Positions 48,183-58,420 of a DNA stretch of 64,000 bases are shown piece by piece; position 1 is the stretch's first letter; every line of letters begins with the position of its first letter. The stretch is from contig WTPW01000758.1 of assembly GCA_009809945.1 (NCBI GenBank), forward strand, positions 62,001 through 126,000. The letters are read 5' to 3'. The stretch is from Gigaspora margarita (lineage: Eukaryota > Glomeromycota > Glomeromycetes > Diversisporales > Gigasporaceae). The position numbers and the translations under genes were made by a program. Under the pieces are notes generated by a model. It worked only from the letters and a program-made list of their open reading frames with translations, ran no database searches and was not told the origin of the DNA.

Positions 48183-49719
48183 TATATTATCCGATTAATA
48201 TTTATACTTTTATTAATTTTATTGATATGAATATTTATGAAGCAACAGTTATTGATAGAATGCATCATTTAGATTTGGGATTATTTAAACATCAAATTAA
48301 TTTTACATGCAGTCTATTAAAAGAAAAATATGGAGCTTCAATTCTGGATACTATTGATAATAGATTAGCTAATATTCCAAGATTTCCAGAACTTAAAATT
48401 TTTAAAAATGGTATTCAATCACTTGCTAGAATTACTGCAAATGAGTAACGTAACCTTATGAAGGTTATAATATTTGTTCTGGACAACCTGAAAATAGATA
48501 AATCTATTCAAAATAAGTTATTGAAGCTTTATGAAGATTGGAATAATATGTATCTTTTAAGTCGATATGAAGAATTCACTGATAACGACTTAAAAGATTT
48601 TGAGATATGTAAATAATTTCGCAACTATGTGAATATTTTGGAATTATTTAAAAAATTTAATTAAATAATTTTATTATCGAATATTAATATAGTTCTATTT
48701 TATTTAGAATCTAATAATAAATTGGGCTCAACAATTTATTAAACTTTTTAAAACAAGTTCTGCTTCTAAATTAAAGTTTCCAAAATTACATTCATGGGTC
48801 TATCATACTACTGATTTAATTAAAAAATATAGTTGTTTGAATAGATTTTCTACTGAAACTTATGAAAGTCTTCATAAAGATTTTGTTAAAACACCATATT
48901 ATTTAAGTAATAAACAAAATATAGAGGATCAAATAATGAAAATAGTAATAATTATTTAATTATTAATAATATTTATAATATTTTTTTAAAGTTAACTAAA
49001 TTTATTTATATTAAATAGGTTCAAAGACAGGCTATTGCATCAAAATTATTATCAAGAAACCCAAAAAATTCCAAAACTATAAATCCTTTTAAATTTACTA
49101 ATTTAATTTGGATATTTGATTTAAATAATGCTCAGAAATTTATTGATCAGAGATTAAAACATTATAGGCCAAATTCTAAAATATATTCTGGGCTTGAACA
49201 TTTATTAAAATATTTAACTATATATTTTAGTTCAACAAACCAAATTAATATAGATAATTATATAATTAATATATATAGCTTAGTAACTTTAGAAAATGGG
49301 TCTATAATTTGAGCAACAGATAATTTTTATAGAAAAGCCTGGTATAGCAATATTGCAGTTGCTATGAATCCTGAAGAACTATTAGAATATTTGACAGATG
49401 AAGGAATTTGTTATGGACAGGTACAGTATTTGTTGTATTTTTTTTTTAGATTTTTAAAATATTAAATTTTTAATATTTAATTTTTTAGATATATTTATTA
49501 ATCAAAGTTGAAACTGCTGAAGGAAATGTGGATAATCTCGCATTAATTTGGTAGTATGATTTTAAGTCTACAAAGAATCAATATCATTATGGATGTCCTA
49601 GACTTAAATTAACGGAATTATATAATATAGTTAATATTGATACAATTAAAAATAATATTCATATAATTCCACACTTTGATAAAACTAATGATTTTTTAGT
49701 AAATAAGTATATCTTCTAA

Positions 49720-50290
49720 TAAAATTAAATCAGTTTAGAAACGTTTAAAAATTGTTCGAAATAATTTGCATTAATTAAATACATATAAAATTTAATAGAG
49801 TAAAAACCTGTAAATTTAAAGTTCAGGATATTAAATTATTTAAAAGATGATATTAAGTATAAAAATTTAAGGGCTAAAAATAAACATTATGCAAAAGCTT
49901 TTGCACGATTTCAAATAAACTTACTATGATATAATTCAGAACGCATAATTTACAATTATAATTAAATTAAAGTATTACTAACGTTTAAAAACATTTCAAT
50001 TTATTTAGAATAATTTGAAAATATGGCTAAAAGTAAATATTTTTATGCGATAAAATATTAGAATAAAATCTCTGTGATATTTATAGAACTAAACTAATTC
50101 GAACTAATTCGAATTGATTAAACTTTGACAAAATTTAAGTATTTAATTATATTAAGACAAATGAAAAAAAAATATATTAAATAAAACTCAAAATAATAAT
50201 ATATAAATATAAAATTAACAATTAACTATAACATAAAAAAGAATAAAAAATAAAAATTATATAAAAACGTATAAAATAAAAAATAAGATA
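49720..50290. other. A+T-rich spacer downstream of the transposase
   Basis: No gene is supported. TTCGAA-type words recur (near 49760, 50100), as in the rest of the KDZ block. Confidence 0.4.
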
Positions 50291-50675
50291 TATATGGTGA
50301 ATTTCACCTAAAGCCATCACCTTTTAATTATAAAAATCTTTAAATTGTTATAACTCTTTAAAAACAAAAGATATTTAAAAATTTTTTTAATAATTTAATA
50401 GCCTATTGTTTAAATTATTAAATTATCAATAAATTTTTTAAATATCTTTTATTTTTAAGCTATTATATTAATTTAAATTTATATATGTTTCAAAAATTTT
50501 GGCGTTTATATATAAAAAAACATAACAAAATTTGAATTTATTAACAAAAATTTAAATGTTATTAATTAATTTTAAAATTGTATTAAGTTTTTATTGGATA
50601 ATTAGGTTATACTGCAGCTAAAAAATTGGCGCCTATATATAAAATATGTTGGCTTTAGGTGAAATCCACCATATA
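50291..50675. mobile_element. MITE with TATATGGTGAATTTCACCTA ends
   Basis: 385 bp. The right end inverted is TATATGGTGGATTTCACCTA, and both are followed by AAGCCA. There is a TA at each edge. The inside shows a further inverted pair around ATTATTAAATTATC. It sits between the convergent 3' ends of the transposase and the right accessory gene. Confidence 0.82.
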
Positions 50676-51312
50676 AAATATTAAAAACATAAAAAAAAAT
50701 AAACAATAATATACAGTATATATGTAATAAAATAAAAAAATATAAAAACATAATAAAAAAAAAACAAATGCATAAGAAATAAAACAAGTAAAAAAATTAT
50801 TATTTTATTCAGCATTTTCAGAATGAGGTTGTGTTGGCAGGAGGCTTGAAGATAAGGAAGTTACAGACGGATTATCCTGGCTTGTTGCAGGATGTTGCGA
50901 ATCATCTTCATTAGTATTGGAAGTATGTGAATAGGTAGGAGTATCAGAGACAGAAACAGGGCTTTGTGCAACTTTTGCTTGTTTGCCCTTTTTAGTAGTG
51001 TGGAATGTAGTAGGAGCTCTCTTACGTTTTCGATCCCGCTTACTAGACGATGAAATTACTTCGACTAGTTCATTTTCCGTTGAAGAATCCTCATTGTTAG
51101 TAGCAGGAAGGCGACAAGCAGTACCATTTGCTAATTTATCCTTATTTAATTAAATTTACAAATATTAGAATTATTTTATGTATATTTAAATAATTTAAAT
51201 ATAATTAATTATATTTTACTTACTATGTTTTTATTTAGTCTATTTTTGGTTATTTCATCACTCATAGTGAGCTTTTCATAATGTTCATTTAGCAATATTT
51301 GGCATACTGTTA

Positions 51313-51463
51313 GGGGAGTGACAAAAATCAGGTGATTTTTTAGGGGGGGAGGGGGTAAAAAAAGTTGAAATTATATATAAGAACCTGACTATATATATAT
51401 TAAAGAAGAGGGAGGGGGGTAGGCCTCTGATAAAAAATAATCAGGTGTTTAATGACACGGTCC
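51313..51463 (+). mobile_element. TTA-flanked MITE, copy c, in an accessory-gene exon
   Basis: 151 bp between TTA at 51310-51312 and 51464-51466. The left end is GGGGAGTGACAAAAATCAGG. It splits exon 4 of the right accessory gene. Removing it and one TTA restores a continuous reading frame (..LAYTI then TVCQILL..), matching the left paralogue's AYAIAVAQAIL. Confidence 0.95.
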
Positions 51464-52476
51464 TTATTGTATATGCCAATTGCATGTTAGTGGGTATAAC
51501 ATTTGGCTATGCCCTCGCAAGTATGCGCATAAAGTAGGTCTCAGTGGTATTATCTTCAACTATGGGTTTAAAAAGTTTTTTGTAGCATAATTTTGTTTTA
51601 TTGGATTGCTTCCACGCTATAATAGTTTGCAGTGTGGCATTTGTGTTAATTGGGTCTAAGAGGGTCTTCCCAAAAATGGCAAAAACTGATTCCTTAATTT
51701 TCGAGAAAACTCGACTTCTGCAAGATCTATGCTGAACTAGGAGCTAAAAAATAAATTTATGCAAATGAATTTAAAGCAGTTCGAATTAATTCAAAATACA
51801 TTGATATTTTAAGAAACAATAATTTAAAATAAATGAAGATAAATCAAAAAATCAAAATAAGCAACAAAAAATTAAAAATATGAAAAAATGAATAAAACAA
51901 AAAAAGTAAGAATAAGAAAGAAACGATAAAATGAAAACAATCAAAAAAGTGGCATATAACGATAATGATTTGGAAATTAGATAAAAAATATAAAAATATA
52001 CAAAGAGATTCAAAAAATCGAAAATGCAATAATTTAACACAATATGAAAGTAATCGAATTTATGAAAAAATTTACAGGTTTTGCGAGTTTATCTTCATAA
52101 TATGTATTCCAATCTCTATCATCCATTCCTTCATAGAAAACTGCTTCATTTTCTAAGAGGTATTCCTCAGTTGCAACCTTAAATTGATCCTCCGTCGGGT
52201 ATATGTTTTTTACTATTAGTCATTTAGCTATTGCTGCACAAGTTTGCTATTATAAAATAAAATATTATTAACTTAGATTAAATTAAATATAAACATTTTA
52301 TATAACTGATAAAAATAATAATTACCTTACCGAATTTTGTTTTATTCGAAAGGTTAAAACCTTCTGACATACGATTATCCATATTCGAAATCTTTTGCTC
52401 TAATCTATCAACTTTTTCAGATAGCCCAATAAGCATATCCTTAATTTCGGCCAAAGTAATTTGTTCTTAAATTATT

Positions 52477-53099
52477 GTTTTTTTTTTCATTTTACAACTG
52501 AGACCTTGTCTCGATTCTTTATTAAGTTATTAAAACGTAACATTTGTTACATGAATGAGAATACAACTAGCCACATGTGCACTTTTGGTGCCTAATTTAA
52601 GTAGTCTGCTCTAAGGTTTCACACTAGCTGCCATACCTACAACCCAACTACGGAAGTTGCCTATTTAAACCCTCTGGTTCACGATCCTCTGTTACTACCC
52701 TATGCACTACTTATATATATGCAGATATTATAGGGCCCCAATCCTTTTTGAGAATCTTCGACTCAGACTACTTTATCCGTGGCCTAGAGTTGGCTAGGTA
52801 GGACGTAAGTCCTACTAGTTTTATTTTGTCCAAGTTTTAACCCTGGACTTCTGTACCCACCTAATCTCGAAAGGGCCAAGGTCCGCCGGAAAATGCCGCC
52901 AGGAGTTCATGACATGATCTTCACTACGTCTCATGACTTCGGTTACCCAAATCATAGATCCAAACTAACAAGTTCCGTCTTGCAGAGTTTGTTACACCAA
53001 TTATTAAAATTTGCATTCGCCGTCCACAGGACTTGAACCAGCAATCTTTCGATTTGCGACCTTGGAGCATAACTGCTATGCTATCAGACCCGAGGTCCC
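52477..53099 (-). mobile_element. tRNA-headed SINE, copy S3 (623 bp), in an accessory-gene intron
   Basis: Flanked by the perfect 14-bp repeat GTTCTTAAATTATT (52463-52476 and 53100-53113). The minus-strand head has an A box GATAGCATAGCAGTTATGC and a B box GGTTCAAGTCCTGTG. The tail is an A run (T run at 52478-52487). It lies in intron 1 of the right accessory gene, and its left TSD covers the AAG acceptor of exon 2, so it may have altered splicing. It shares its 3' half with S1 and S4 and a central block with S2. Confidence 0.93.
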
Positions 53100-53629
53100 G
53101 TTCTTAAATTATTTTAAATAATAGATTAATTTAATAATATTATAAATAGAAATTAATGAAATAAAAAAAATTATATTGAATTTCAACCATCAGAAGGTCT
53201 TGGAGAATAATGAGATCCTGTGCCAATAGTTTCGATAGGCTGCGCAGCAGCCCTCTCAGTATCTAACTGAGGTACACTACTACCAGCTATCATTTTTAAG
53301 AAAGCTTCATGCCTTTTAGTAGACATTTTTGCACTTTTTCCTAATTTTTGAGAAGACATTTGTGTATGAAATAAAGAAAAAAATATGAAAGGTTTTAGTT
53401 ATTAAATATTAATGAGAATATGGAATATGTATGGAAGAGAGAATTTAATGTGATAAAGGTATCAAATGAAGTTGATAGAAAAATTATGAAGAGGAAGATA
53501 GGGAAATTAAATTTATTTAAATATTTTCAAGATAATTCTAATGTAATCAATTTATTTCGCATATATCAAGTTATCTTTAATTATTTCTTATTAACTACAA
53601 ATGCATTTAAATATATTCGCTTTATCTAA

Positions 53630-53810
53630 AGTAATCAATTTTTTATATATTACTTATGCAACTTTCAGAATATTATGATTTATAAATAAAATTCAACCAT
53701 TTTTATATAATTTAAAGTTATTTAATATATTAAATACATTAGAAATATTTTGCTATACTCGTTTACTGTTTTTAATAACTTCTAATTACTTCGAAGTAAA
53801 TTTACAATAT
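53630..53810. other. A+T-rich spacer
   Basis: Nothing supported, although TTCGAAGTAAATTT words that recur in the following tandem repeat begin here. The open frame at 53420-53629 (plus), just upstream of the accessory-gene start, has no recognisable domain. Confidence 0.4.
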
Positions 53811-54480
53811 GCAATAAAACGACTTCTTTAAATGTATTAGCCCCTATCAAACTATAACCTTTATTACTATATTTAGGATAAGCAAAATACTTTTAAATAA
53901 ATTAATCTGCTTGAAATCAAATGATGTCCATTTATAGAAAATTTCACGAACATACATATTGTGCATTATTCTATTGTTACATAGAAGCATTCTAGATTTT
54001 TATATAATCAGGGTTTTCAATATATTTATAAGTACTAAAGTAATTGATATGTAAGGGGTTTATTAGAAGCGAAAAAAGTACCTTTTAGCAACTCAATCGT
54101 TGGTCCAATAAATTATAAGCTTTAATAACTCCTGACCACTTCGAAGTAAATTTGATTCAGTTAAAACAATACGCAATATAGCAACTTTCTTAAATGTATT
54201 GGCCCTTATCAAACTATTATTCTTTTAACCTTTTATTACTAAATTTAGGATAAGCTAAATACTTTTTAAACGATGTCCATTTATAGAAAATTTCACGAAC
54301 ATGCATTATTCTATTGTTATATAGAAGCATTTTAGATTTTTATATAATCAGGGTTTTTTCAATATATTTTATAAGTACTAAAGTAATTGATTTGTAAGGG
54401 GTTTATTAGAAGCGAACAAAAGTAAAATTTTTGCCTTTTTAGCAAGTCAATCGTTAGCCCAATAAATTATAAGCTTTAAA
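53811..54480 (+). repeat. tandem duplication, period about 360 bp
   Basis: Two diverged copies sharing TTAAATGTATTAGCCC, GATGTCCATTTATAGAAAAT, TTTCACGAACAT, TATAATCAGGGTTTT and GGGGTTTATTAGAAGCGAA. Each is preceded by AACTTC..ATTACTTCGAAGTAAAT-type words. A short inverted piece (TTCGCTTCTAATAAGCCC) recurs at about 54973-54996. Possibly subterminal repeats of the KDZ block. Confidence 0.8.
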
Positions 54481-55260
54481 ATATTCGCATGTTTGCGAAA
54501 TAATTATAACTAAATTATATAGATAATAGATGGTAGTGAACTTTGAAAAATTCTATAATTGAGAATTATTTCGAAATTGTGTGAATATAATAACAAAAAT
54601 TAAACATCAAAATTAAATATTTTATTAAATAATGAATGACTTCGAATAAACTGAATCAAAAATCTTCGAATTTAATCGAATTGTATTTAAACACTATCAA
54701 TTTTTATAATACATTTCATACCGTTTAGATGTTATTCTAAAACATTCATTATTTAATAATAAATATTTTAACTTAGTATTTGAAGTAAATAAATATGATT
54801 CTATTTATTTCGAAATATTTCGAATAAATTTCAAATTAGTTGATGCTTACTGTTTATTTTTGACTTTTGTTTACTTTGTTTATTACTGTTAATAGTCTCG
54901 TAATATTGCAAAAAAGATTCATTTAATTAATTATTAGACCTACGATTAAATTTCTCTTATTAAAAACTTTTTATTCGCTTCTAATAAGCCCTTACATATC
55001 AATAAATTTAGAATGAACAAATGTTGTTTATATTTCTGATATATACTTTAAGATTCGATTTATTGCGCAACATTTAAAATAATTCTAATTTATTTCGAAA
55101 ATATTAATTTTGTAGTTCGAATATTTAATTGCAATTTTTCTATCCATCTTATTTGAACATTTTAAATCAATTTATTTCAAACTAATGCGAACTTATTCTC
55201 ATATTTAAGTTTATAAGAAGGATTCATTGAATAGTCTAATTTAAATTTCTAGAATATTGA
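54481..55260. other. A+T-rich stretch dense in TTCGAA words
   Basis: No gene supported. TTTCGAAATATTTCG and related words are frequent (for example near 54807 and 55094), as in the rest of the 39-55.5 kb block. Confidence 0.45.
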
Positions 55261-55460
55261 TGGTTAGTTTAATATTCCGACACTCGCATTTTTTCAATAT
55301 TTCAAATATTTTTAAATATTTGAAAAATTACGTAAGAAATTTTGAAATATCTTACGTAATATTTCGTAATTTGTATATTGTGCAAGTTTTTGAAATATTT
55401 TACGTAATATTACAGTTTTTTTACGTTTTGTAAATTATTCTGAAATATTATGTTCTTTTA
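55261..55460. repeat. right subterminal region of the KDZ locus
   Basis: Dense TTACGTAAGA, CTTACGTAATATTTCG and TGTGCAAGTTTTTGAAATAT words, inverted relative to those at 39160-39310. I read this as the right end of the composite Plavaka locus. The exact terminus and TSD were not resolved. Confidence 0.5.
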
Positions 55461-55663
55461 AATTTGCTGATGACTCTATACTAAATGTTCGGGGTCCTGT
55501 TATATTACATTTTATAATAAAAGCAAAACTGCTAGTTAAAAAAAAGAGATATATATATAATAATACTTTTAACTATAGTGTTCAGACTGCAATCCGTATC
55601 AACAGATGCTTGACTAGTTGAGTTAGCAGATTTGCTAGGAGGAATAAGGCTTGGTACAATGGG

Positions 55664-55976
55664 TACCAGTCAAAATCCTGACAAACAGAATCCTGACAGG
55701 TCATAATCTTAACAAAAAAATCCCTACAATAAAAAATCCTGACAATTCCAACAACAAAAATCATTAAATTTACTTAAGTTAGGTTAGGGTTAGATAAGTG
55801 CCTAGATTAGGGTTAGGGTGAACATCTAGATTAGGGTTTGGGTTTAGTGATTTTATAGTAAAGTTGCTAAGAAACACTTTTTTTGAATATTAGGATTTTT
55901 GATTGTTAGGATTTTTTTGTTGGGATTATGATCTGTTAGGATTTTGTTTGTCAGAATTTGATCCAAATTCCAGTAC
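55664..55976. mobile_element. MITE with AATCCTGACAA arrays and telomere-like centre
   Basis: 313 bp. Left TACCAGTCAAAATCCTGACA; right inverted TACTGGAATTTGGATCAAAT then TCTGACAAAC. Each arm is an array of about five AATCCTRACAA-type units. The centre has GGTTAGGGTTAGATAAG and GATTAGGGTTAGGGTG (55785-55825). No frame. Confidence 0.8.
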
Positions 55977-56040
55977 AACAATTCTGTTTGGGCATTGATG
56001 GAATACCAAGTAGTTGCCTACTATATATAGAACATTATTA

Positions 56041-56193
56041 GGGCCGTGTCATTAATCACCTGATTATTTTTTATCAGAGGCCTACCCCCCCTCCCTCTTC
56101 TTTAATATATATATAGTCAGGTTCTTATATGTAATTTCAACTTTTTTTACCTCCTCCCCCTCCTAAAAAATCACCTGATTTTTGTCACTCCCC
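56041..56193 (-). mobile_element. TTA-flanked MITE, copy d (inverted)
   Basis: 153 bp between TTA at 56038-56040 and 56194-56196. Inverted relative to copies a-c and nearly identical to copy c, including the TATATATATAGTCAGGTTC segment, so c and d are the youngest pair. Confidence 0.93.
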
Positions 56194-56597
56194 TTACTGT
56201 AATGTGTATACTTTAATATCTAATAAAGGTAGTACTAGGTTGTAAAGTAAAAAAAAAAACTTCTAACTACAAAGTATAGAAAAAACTTAAATTAGCATAT
56301 TTTTATAGAAAATCATGGATTATAATATTTGTATAATTAGCTAATTGATGTAAATCCAACTATAACTATTGACCAATCAAATCAATTAAAATTCTTTTGA
56401 TATGTAAAATATATAAAAAAATAAATATATTATTAATAAAAGTAAACCATTTGTAATATTAAAATGAATTTTATTATATTTTTTAACTATAAATTTTACT
56501 AAAAACATGATATATCTAATATATTACTACTCTATAGCCTATACAACTATAATTAAATTATATCATTATATTTATTATACTATATACTATATATTTC

Positions 56598-56892
56598 TGA
56601 AAATAAGCAACCTTTTTTGAGCAAAGAATTACACAAAAAAACAGGGGTAGCTTATTTTCAAATTGTTAAATTTTTTGAAAAATTAAAAAATGTACTAATA
56701 AAAAGTTGTCCAAATGCTACTAAATTTTTACAGCAGGTATATTTTAATACCCTAAACAAGTTTACTAATAGCACTTTTGAGGTTTACTTAGTAAAATTTA
56801 GATGTTTATATGTAGCAACTGCTAACAGTTTTTTTGAGATTTTTGAAAAAAATCAGAAAGCTACTTATTTTAAAGTATTGCTTATTTTTGGG
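56598..56892. mobile_element. MITE-like element, AAAATAAGCAA ends
   Basis: Ends GAAAATAAGCAACCTTTTTT and, inverted, CAAAAATAAGCAATACTTTA. GCTTATTTT words recur inside. A 96-codon open frame spans it (56617-56907) but shows no domain and crosses the right end, so I treat it as fortuitous. Confidence 0.55.
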
Positions 56893-56974
56893 AATATACG
56901 ATATTAGAGATAGTTTGATATATAATATGTATATATGTCATAGTTCAAATAAGGGTGTTATTTTATGGTGACCC

Positions 56975-57076
56975 GTGATTAACCAATAAAAATTGATCAT
57001 GTGATCACGTGATCGATTGATCAAAACCAATTGATCACGTGATCATGTGATTAATTTTTATTGGTCGATTTATCAC
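56975..57076. repeat. palindrome with GATCACGTGATC boxes
   Basis: Arms of about 40 bp: ACCAATAAAAATTGATCATG then TGATCACGTGATC on the left, the same inverted on the right. Spacer is GATTGATCAAAACCAATT. Each arm contains the perfect 12-bp palindrome GATCACGTGATC, which includes a CACGTG box. It could be a tiny foldback element or a cruciform-forming site. Confidence 0.85.
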
Positions 57077-57079
57077 TTA

Positions 57080-58004
57080 ATAAATTTTATTATATTCTAA
57101 TAACAATTAATTGCCAATCCAGATAAGATCAGCAATATTTTTATATTTAGAATTAGGGCAAAACAAATATATAAACAAGGTAGTACAAAATTTGGATTAG
57201 GCCTGTATATATAAAATTTTTATATAATTTAAAGAATTTTAAAGATGTTTTTACTCATATCTTCTTATCTACAAGTTCGATTTTAATGAAATTTTGGCAG
57301 TAGACGCACAAGAACCTGCTCTACAACTTTACTTAGAGCCAAAATAATATTTACTTAGTATAAAAATAACTTTTTATTAGGTCTAATACAGATTTACTAA
57401 TATATTGTTTATGTATTTGTTTATCATCAATTCCAAATATGGTAATAATATAGCTATAGTGCTGATTTTATTCGGATTGGTAATTAACAATTTTAATTTA
57501 TTATAACAAGTTTAATTTATTGTAACAATAAAATTTTAAAATTATATTATAAGAAAAAATATATATATAAAAAAAACTATAAACACAACTGAATTTGCAC
57601 TACAATGGCAACTTTAAAAAAAAAATTAACCAGAATGGCAACTCTAATACTTTAACAATATTGGCTTAAAAAAAAAAACCAGAAAACCTGATCGAATTTG
57701 CACCAAATGCAACCTAGTACTAAAACAACAACTTTAGTACTTCAACAATATTAGCTTATGCCATTACAACTTTCTTATTACAACTTTTTTAAAACTTTCT
57801 AGTAATAACCACAGTGCTAAAAGAAAAAAAGAAAAAAAATTTAAAAAAATTAGGCTGTGCAAATAAAATTAATTGTTTCTCGTAACATATTAAGGTTAAA
57901 AGACACCTGGGACCCAGTTGTTATTGTATAAGTATAAAAAAATGTTATATAAAATTTTTTTTATAGACGTTCAACACTACAATGATCTACAATGATTTAC
58001 CAAT
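57080..58004. other. A+T-rich stretch with short repeats
   Basis: A CTCTACAACTTTA word near 57321 recalls the foldback core. At 57597-57770 two to three AAYGGCAACTTTA...TTTAACAATATTGGCTTA-like units occur. No gene supported. Confidence 0.45.
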
Positions 58005-58420
58005 CAAATTGTCAGGATGTAAAAAGTCCGGTTTGGGTCCTAAGGATTATGTGAAAGCATAATATGCACATAATTTACCAAATTTTTGCATCGCGGATGC
58101 TTCGCATAATCGGGTAAAAAAAAGCATCCTTGTTATATGATTGTTGGATCAGTATTATAGATAGTAGCTTTATTCGGCAGTACATTATTTACATTGTAAG
58201 CATAAGATAAATAAAAGTAATACCTCATAAATAGTGTTTTATGATGTCCATTGATGTCAGACGTCAAGGGGTTAAATAAGAAAAAAAAATAGCGATACTA
58301 GGATATCCAAGACGTTATTAAAAAATTTTTTTGTGGTTCTTGTCAGTAAAAAGTTGCAAATTTAATTTAAAAAAAACAATATGGTTATGGCCACACAACG
58401 GTTTTATAAAATCATACAAA

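Larger units (their letters stand above)
45922..49719 (+). pseudogene. Plavaka-type (KDZ) transposase gene, six exons, decayed
   Basis: Exons: about 45931-46816, 46900-47516, about 48220-48608, 48718-48944, 49019-49420, 49489-49719; most have GT..AG borders. The N-terminus has a C2H2-like finger (FKCNFCSHTFTKRNNL then HMNVC) with a one-base frameshift at about 45985, and an acidic Ser-rich stretch. Plavaka landmarks follow: LYSDATNCDTLGKSQLHPIY, MLLGNIP, HPCHFC, ATVIDRMHHLDLGLFKHQI, FPKLHSWVYHTTDLIKKY, RFSTETYESLHKDFVKTPYY, and the end IIPHFDKTNDFLVNKYIF. In-frame stops: TAG 46472, TGA 47443, TAA 48446, TGA 49310, TAG 49552. KDZ transposases are RNase H-fold DDE enzymes that move DNA by cut-and-paste (known). 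The gene is nearly whole and recently dead. Confidence 0.93.
50805..53359 (-). pseudogene. KDZ-associated accessory gene, right copy (multi-exon)
   Basis: Exon 1 starts MSSQKLGKSAKMSTKRHEAF (53359 to about 53185). Exon 2 (about 52470-52328) is a coiled coil (MLIGLSEKVDRLEQKISNMD), donor GTAAT. Exon 3 (about 52249-52066) reads LIVKNIYPTEDQFKVATEEY and contains one TGA. Exon 4 (51743 to 51238) has RVFSKIKESVFAIFGKTLLD then PINTNATLQTIIAWKQSN, CYKKLFK, one TAG, then after a MITE CQILLNEHYEKLTMSDEITK, donor GTAAGT. The last exon (about 51141-50805) encodes a basic block RDRKRKRAPTTFHTTKKGK and a Ser/Thr/Pro-rich tail ending SENAE. Motifs and exon order match the left copy. No catalytic motif is recognised. 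It is likely DNA- or protein-binding. Confidence 0.72.

Noticed and set aside
56617-56907. 96-codon plus-strand gene
   Set aside because: It spans a MITE-like TIR pair and crosses its end; no recognisable domain.
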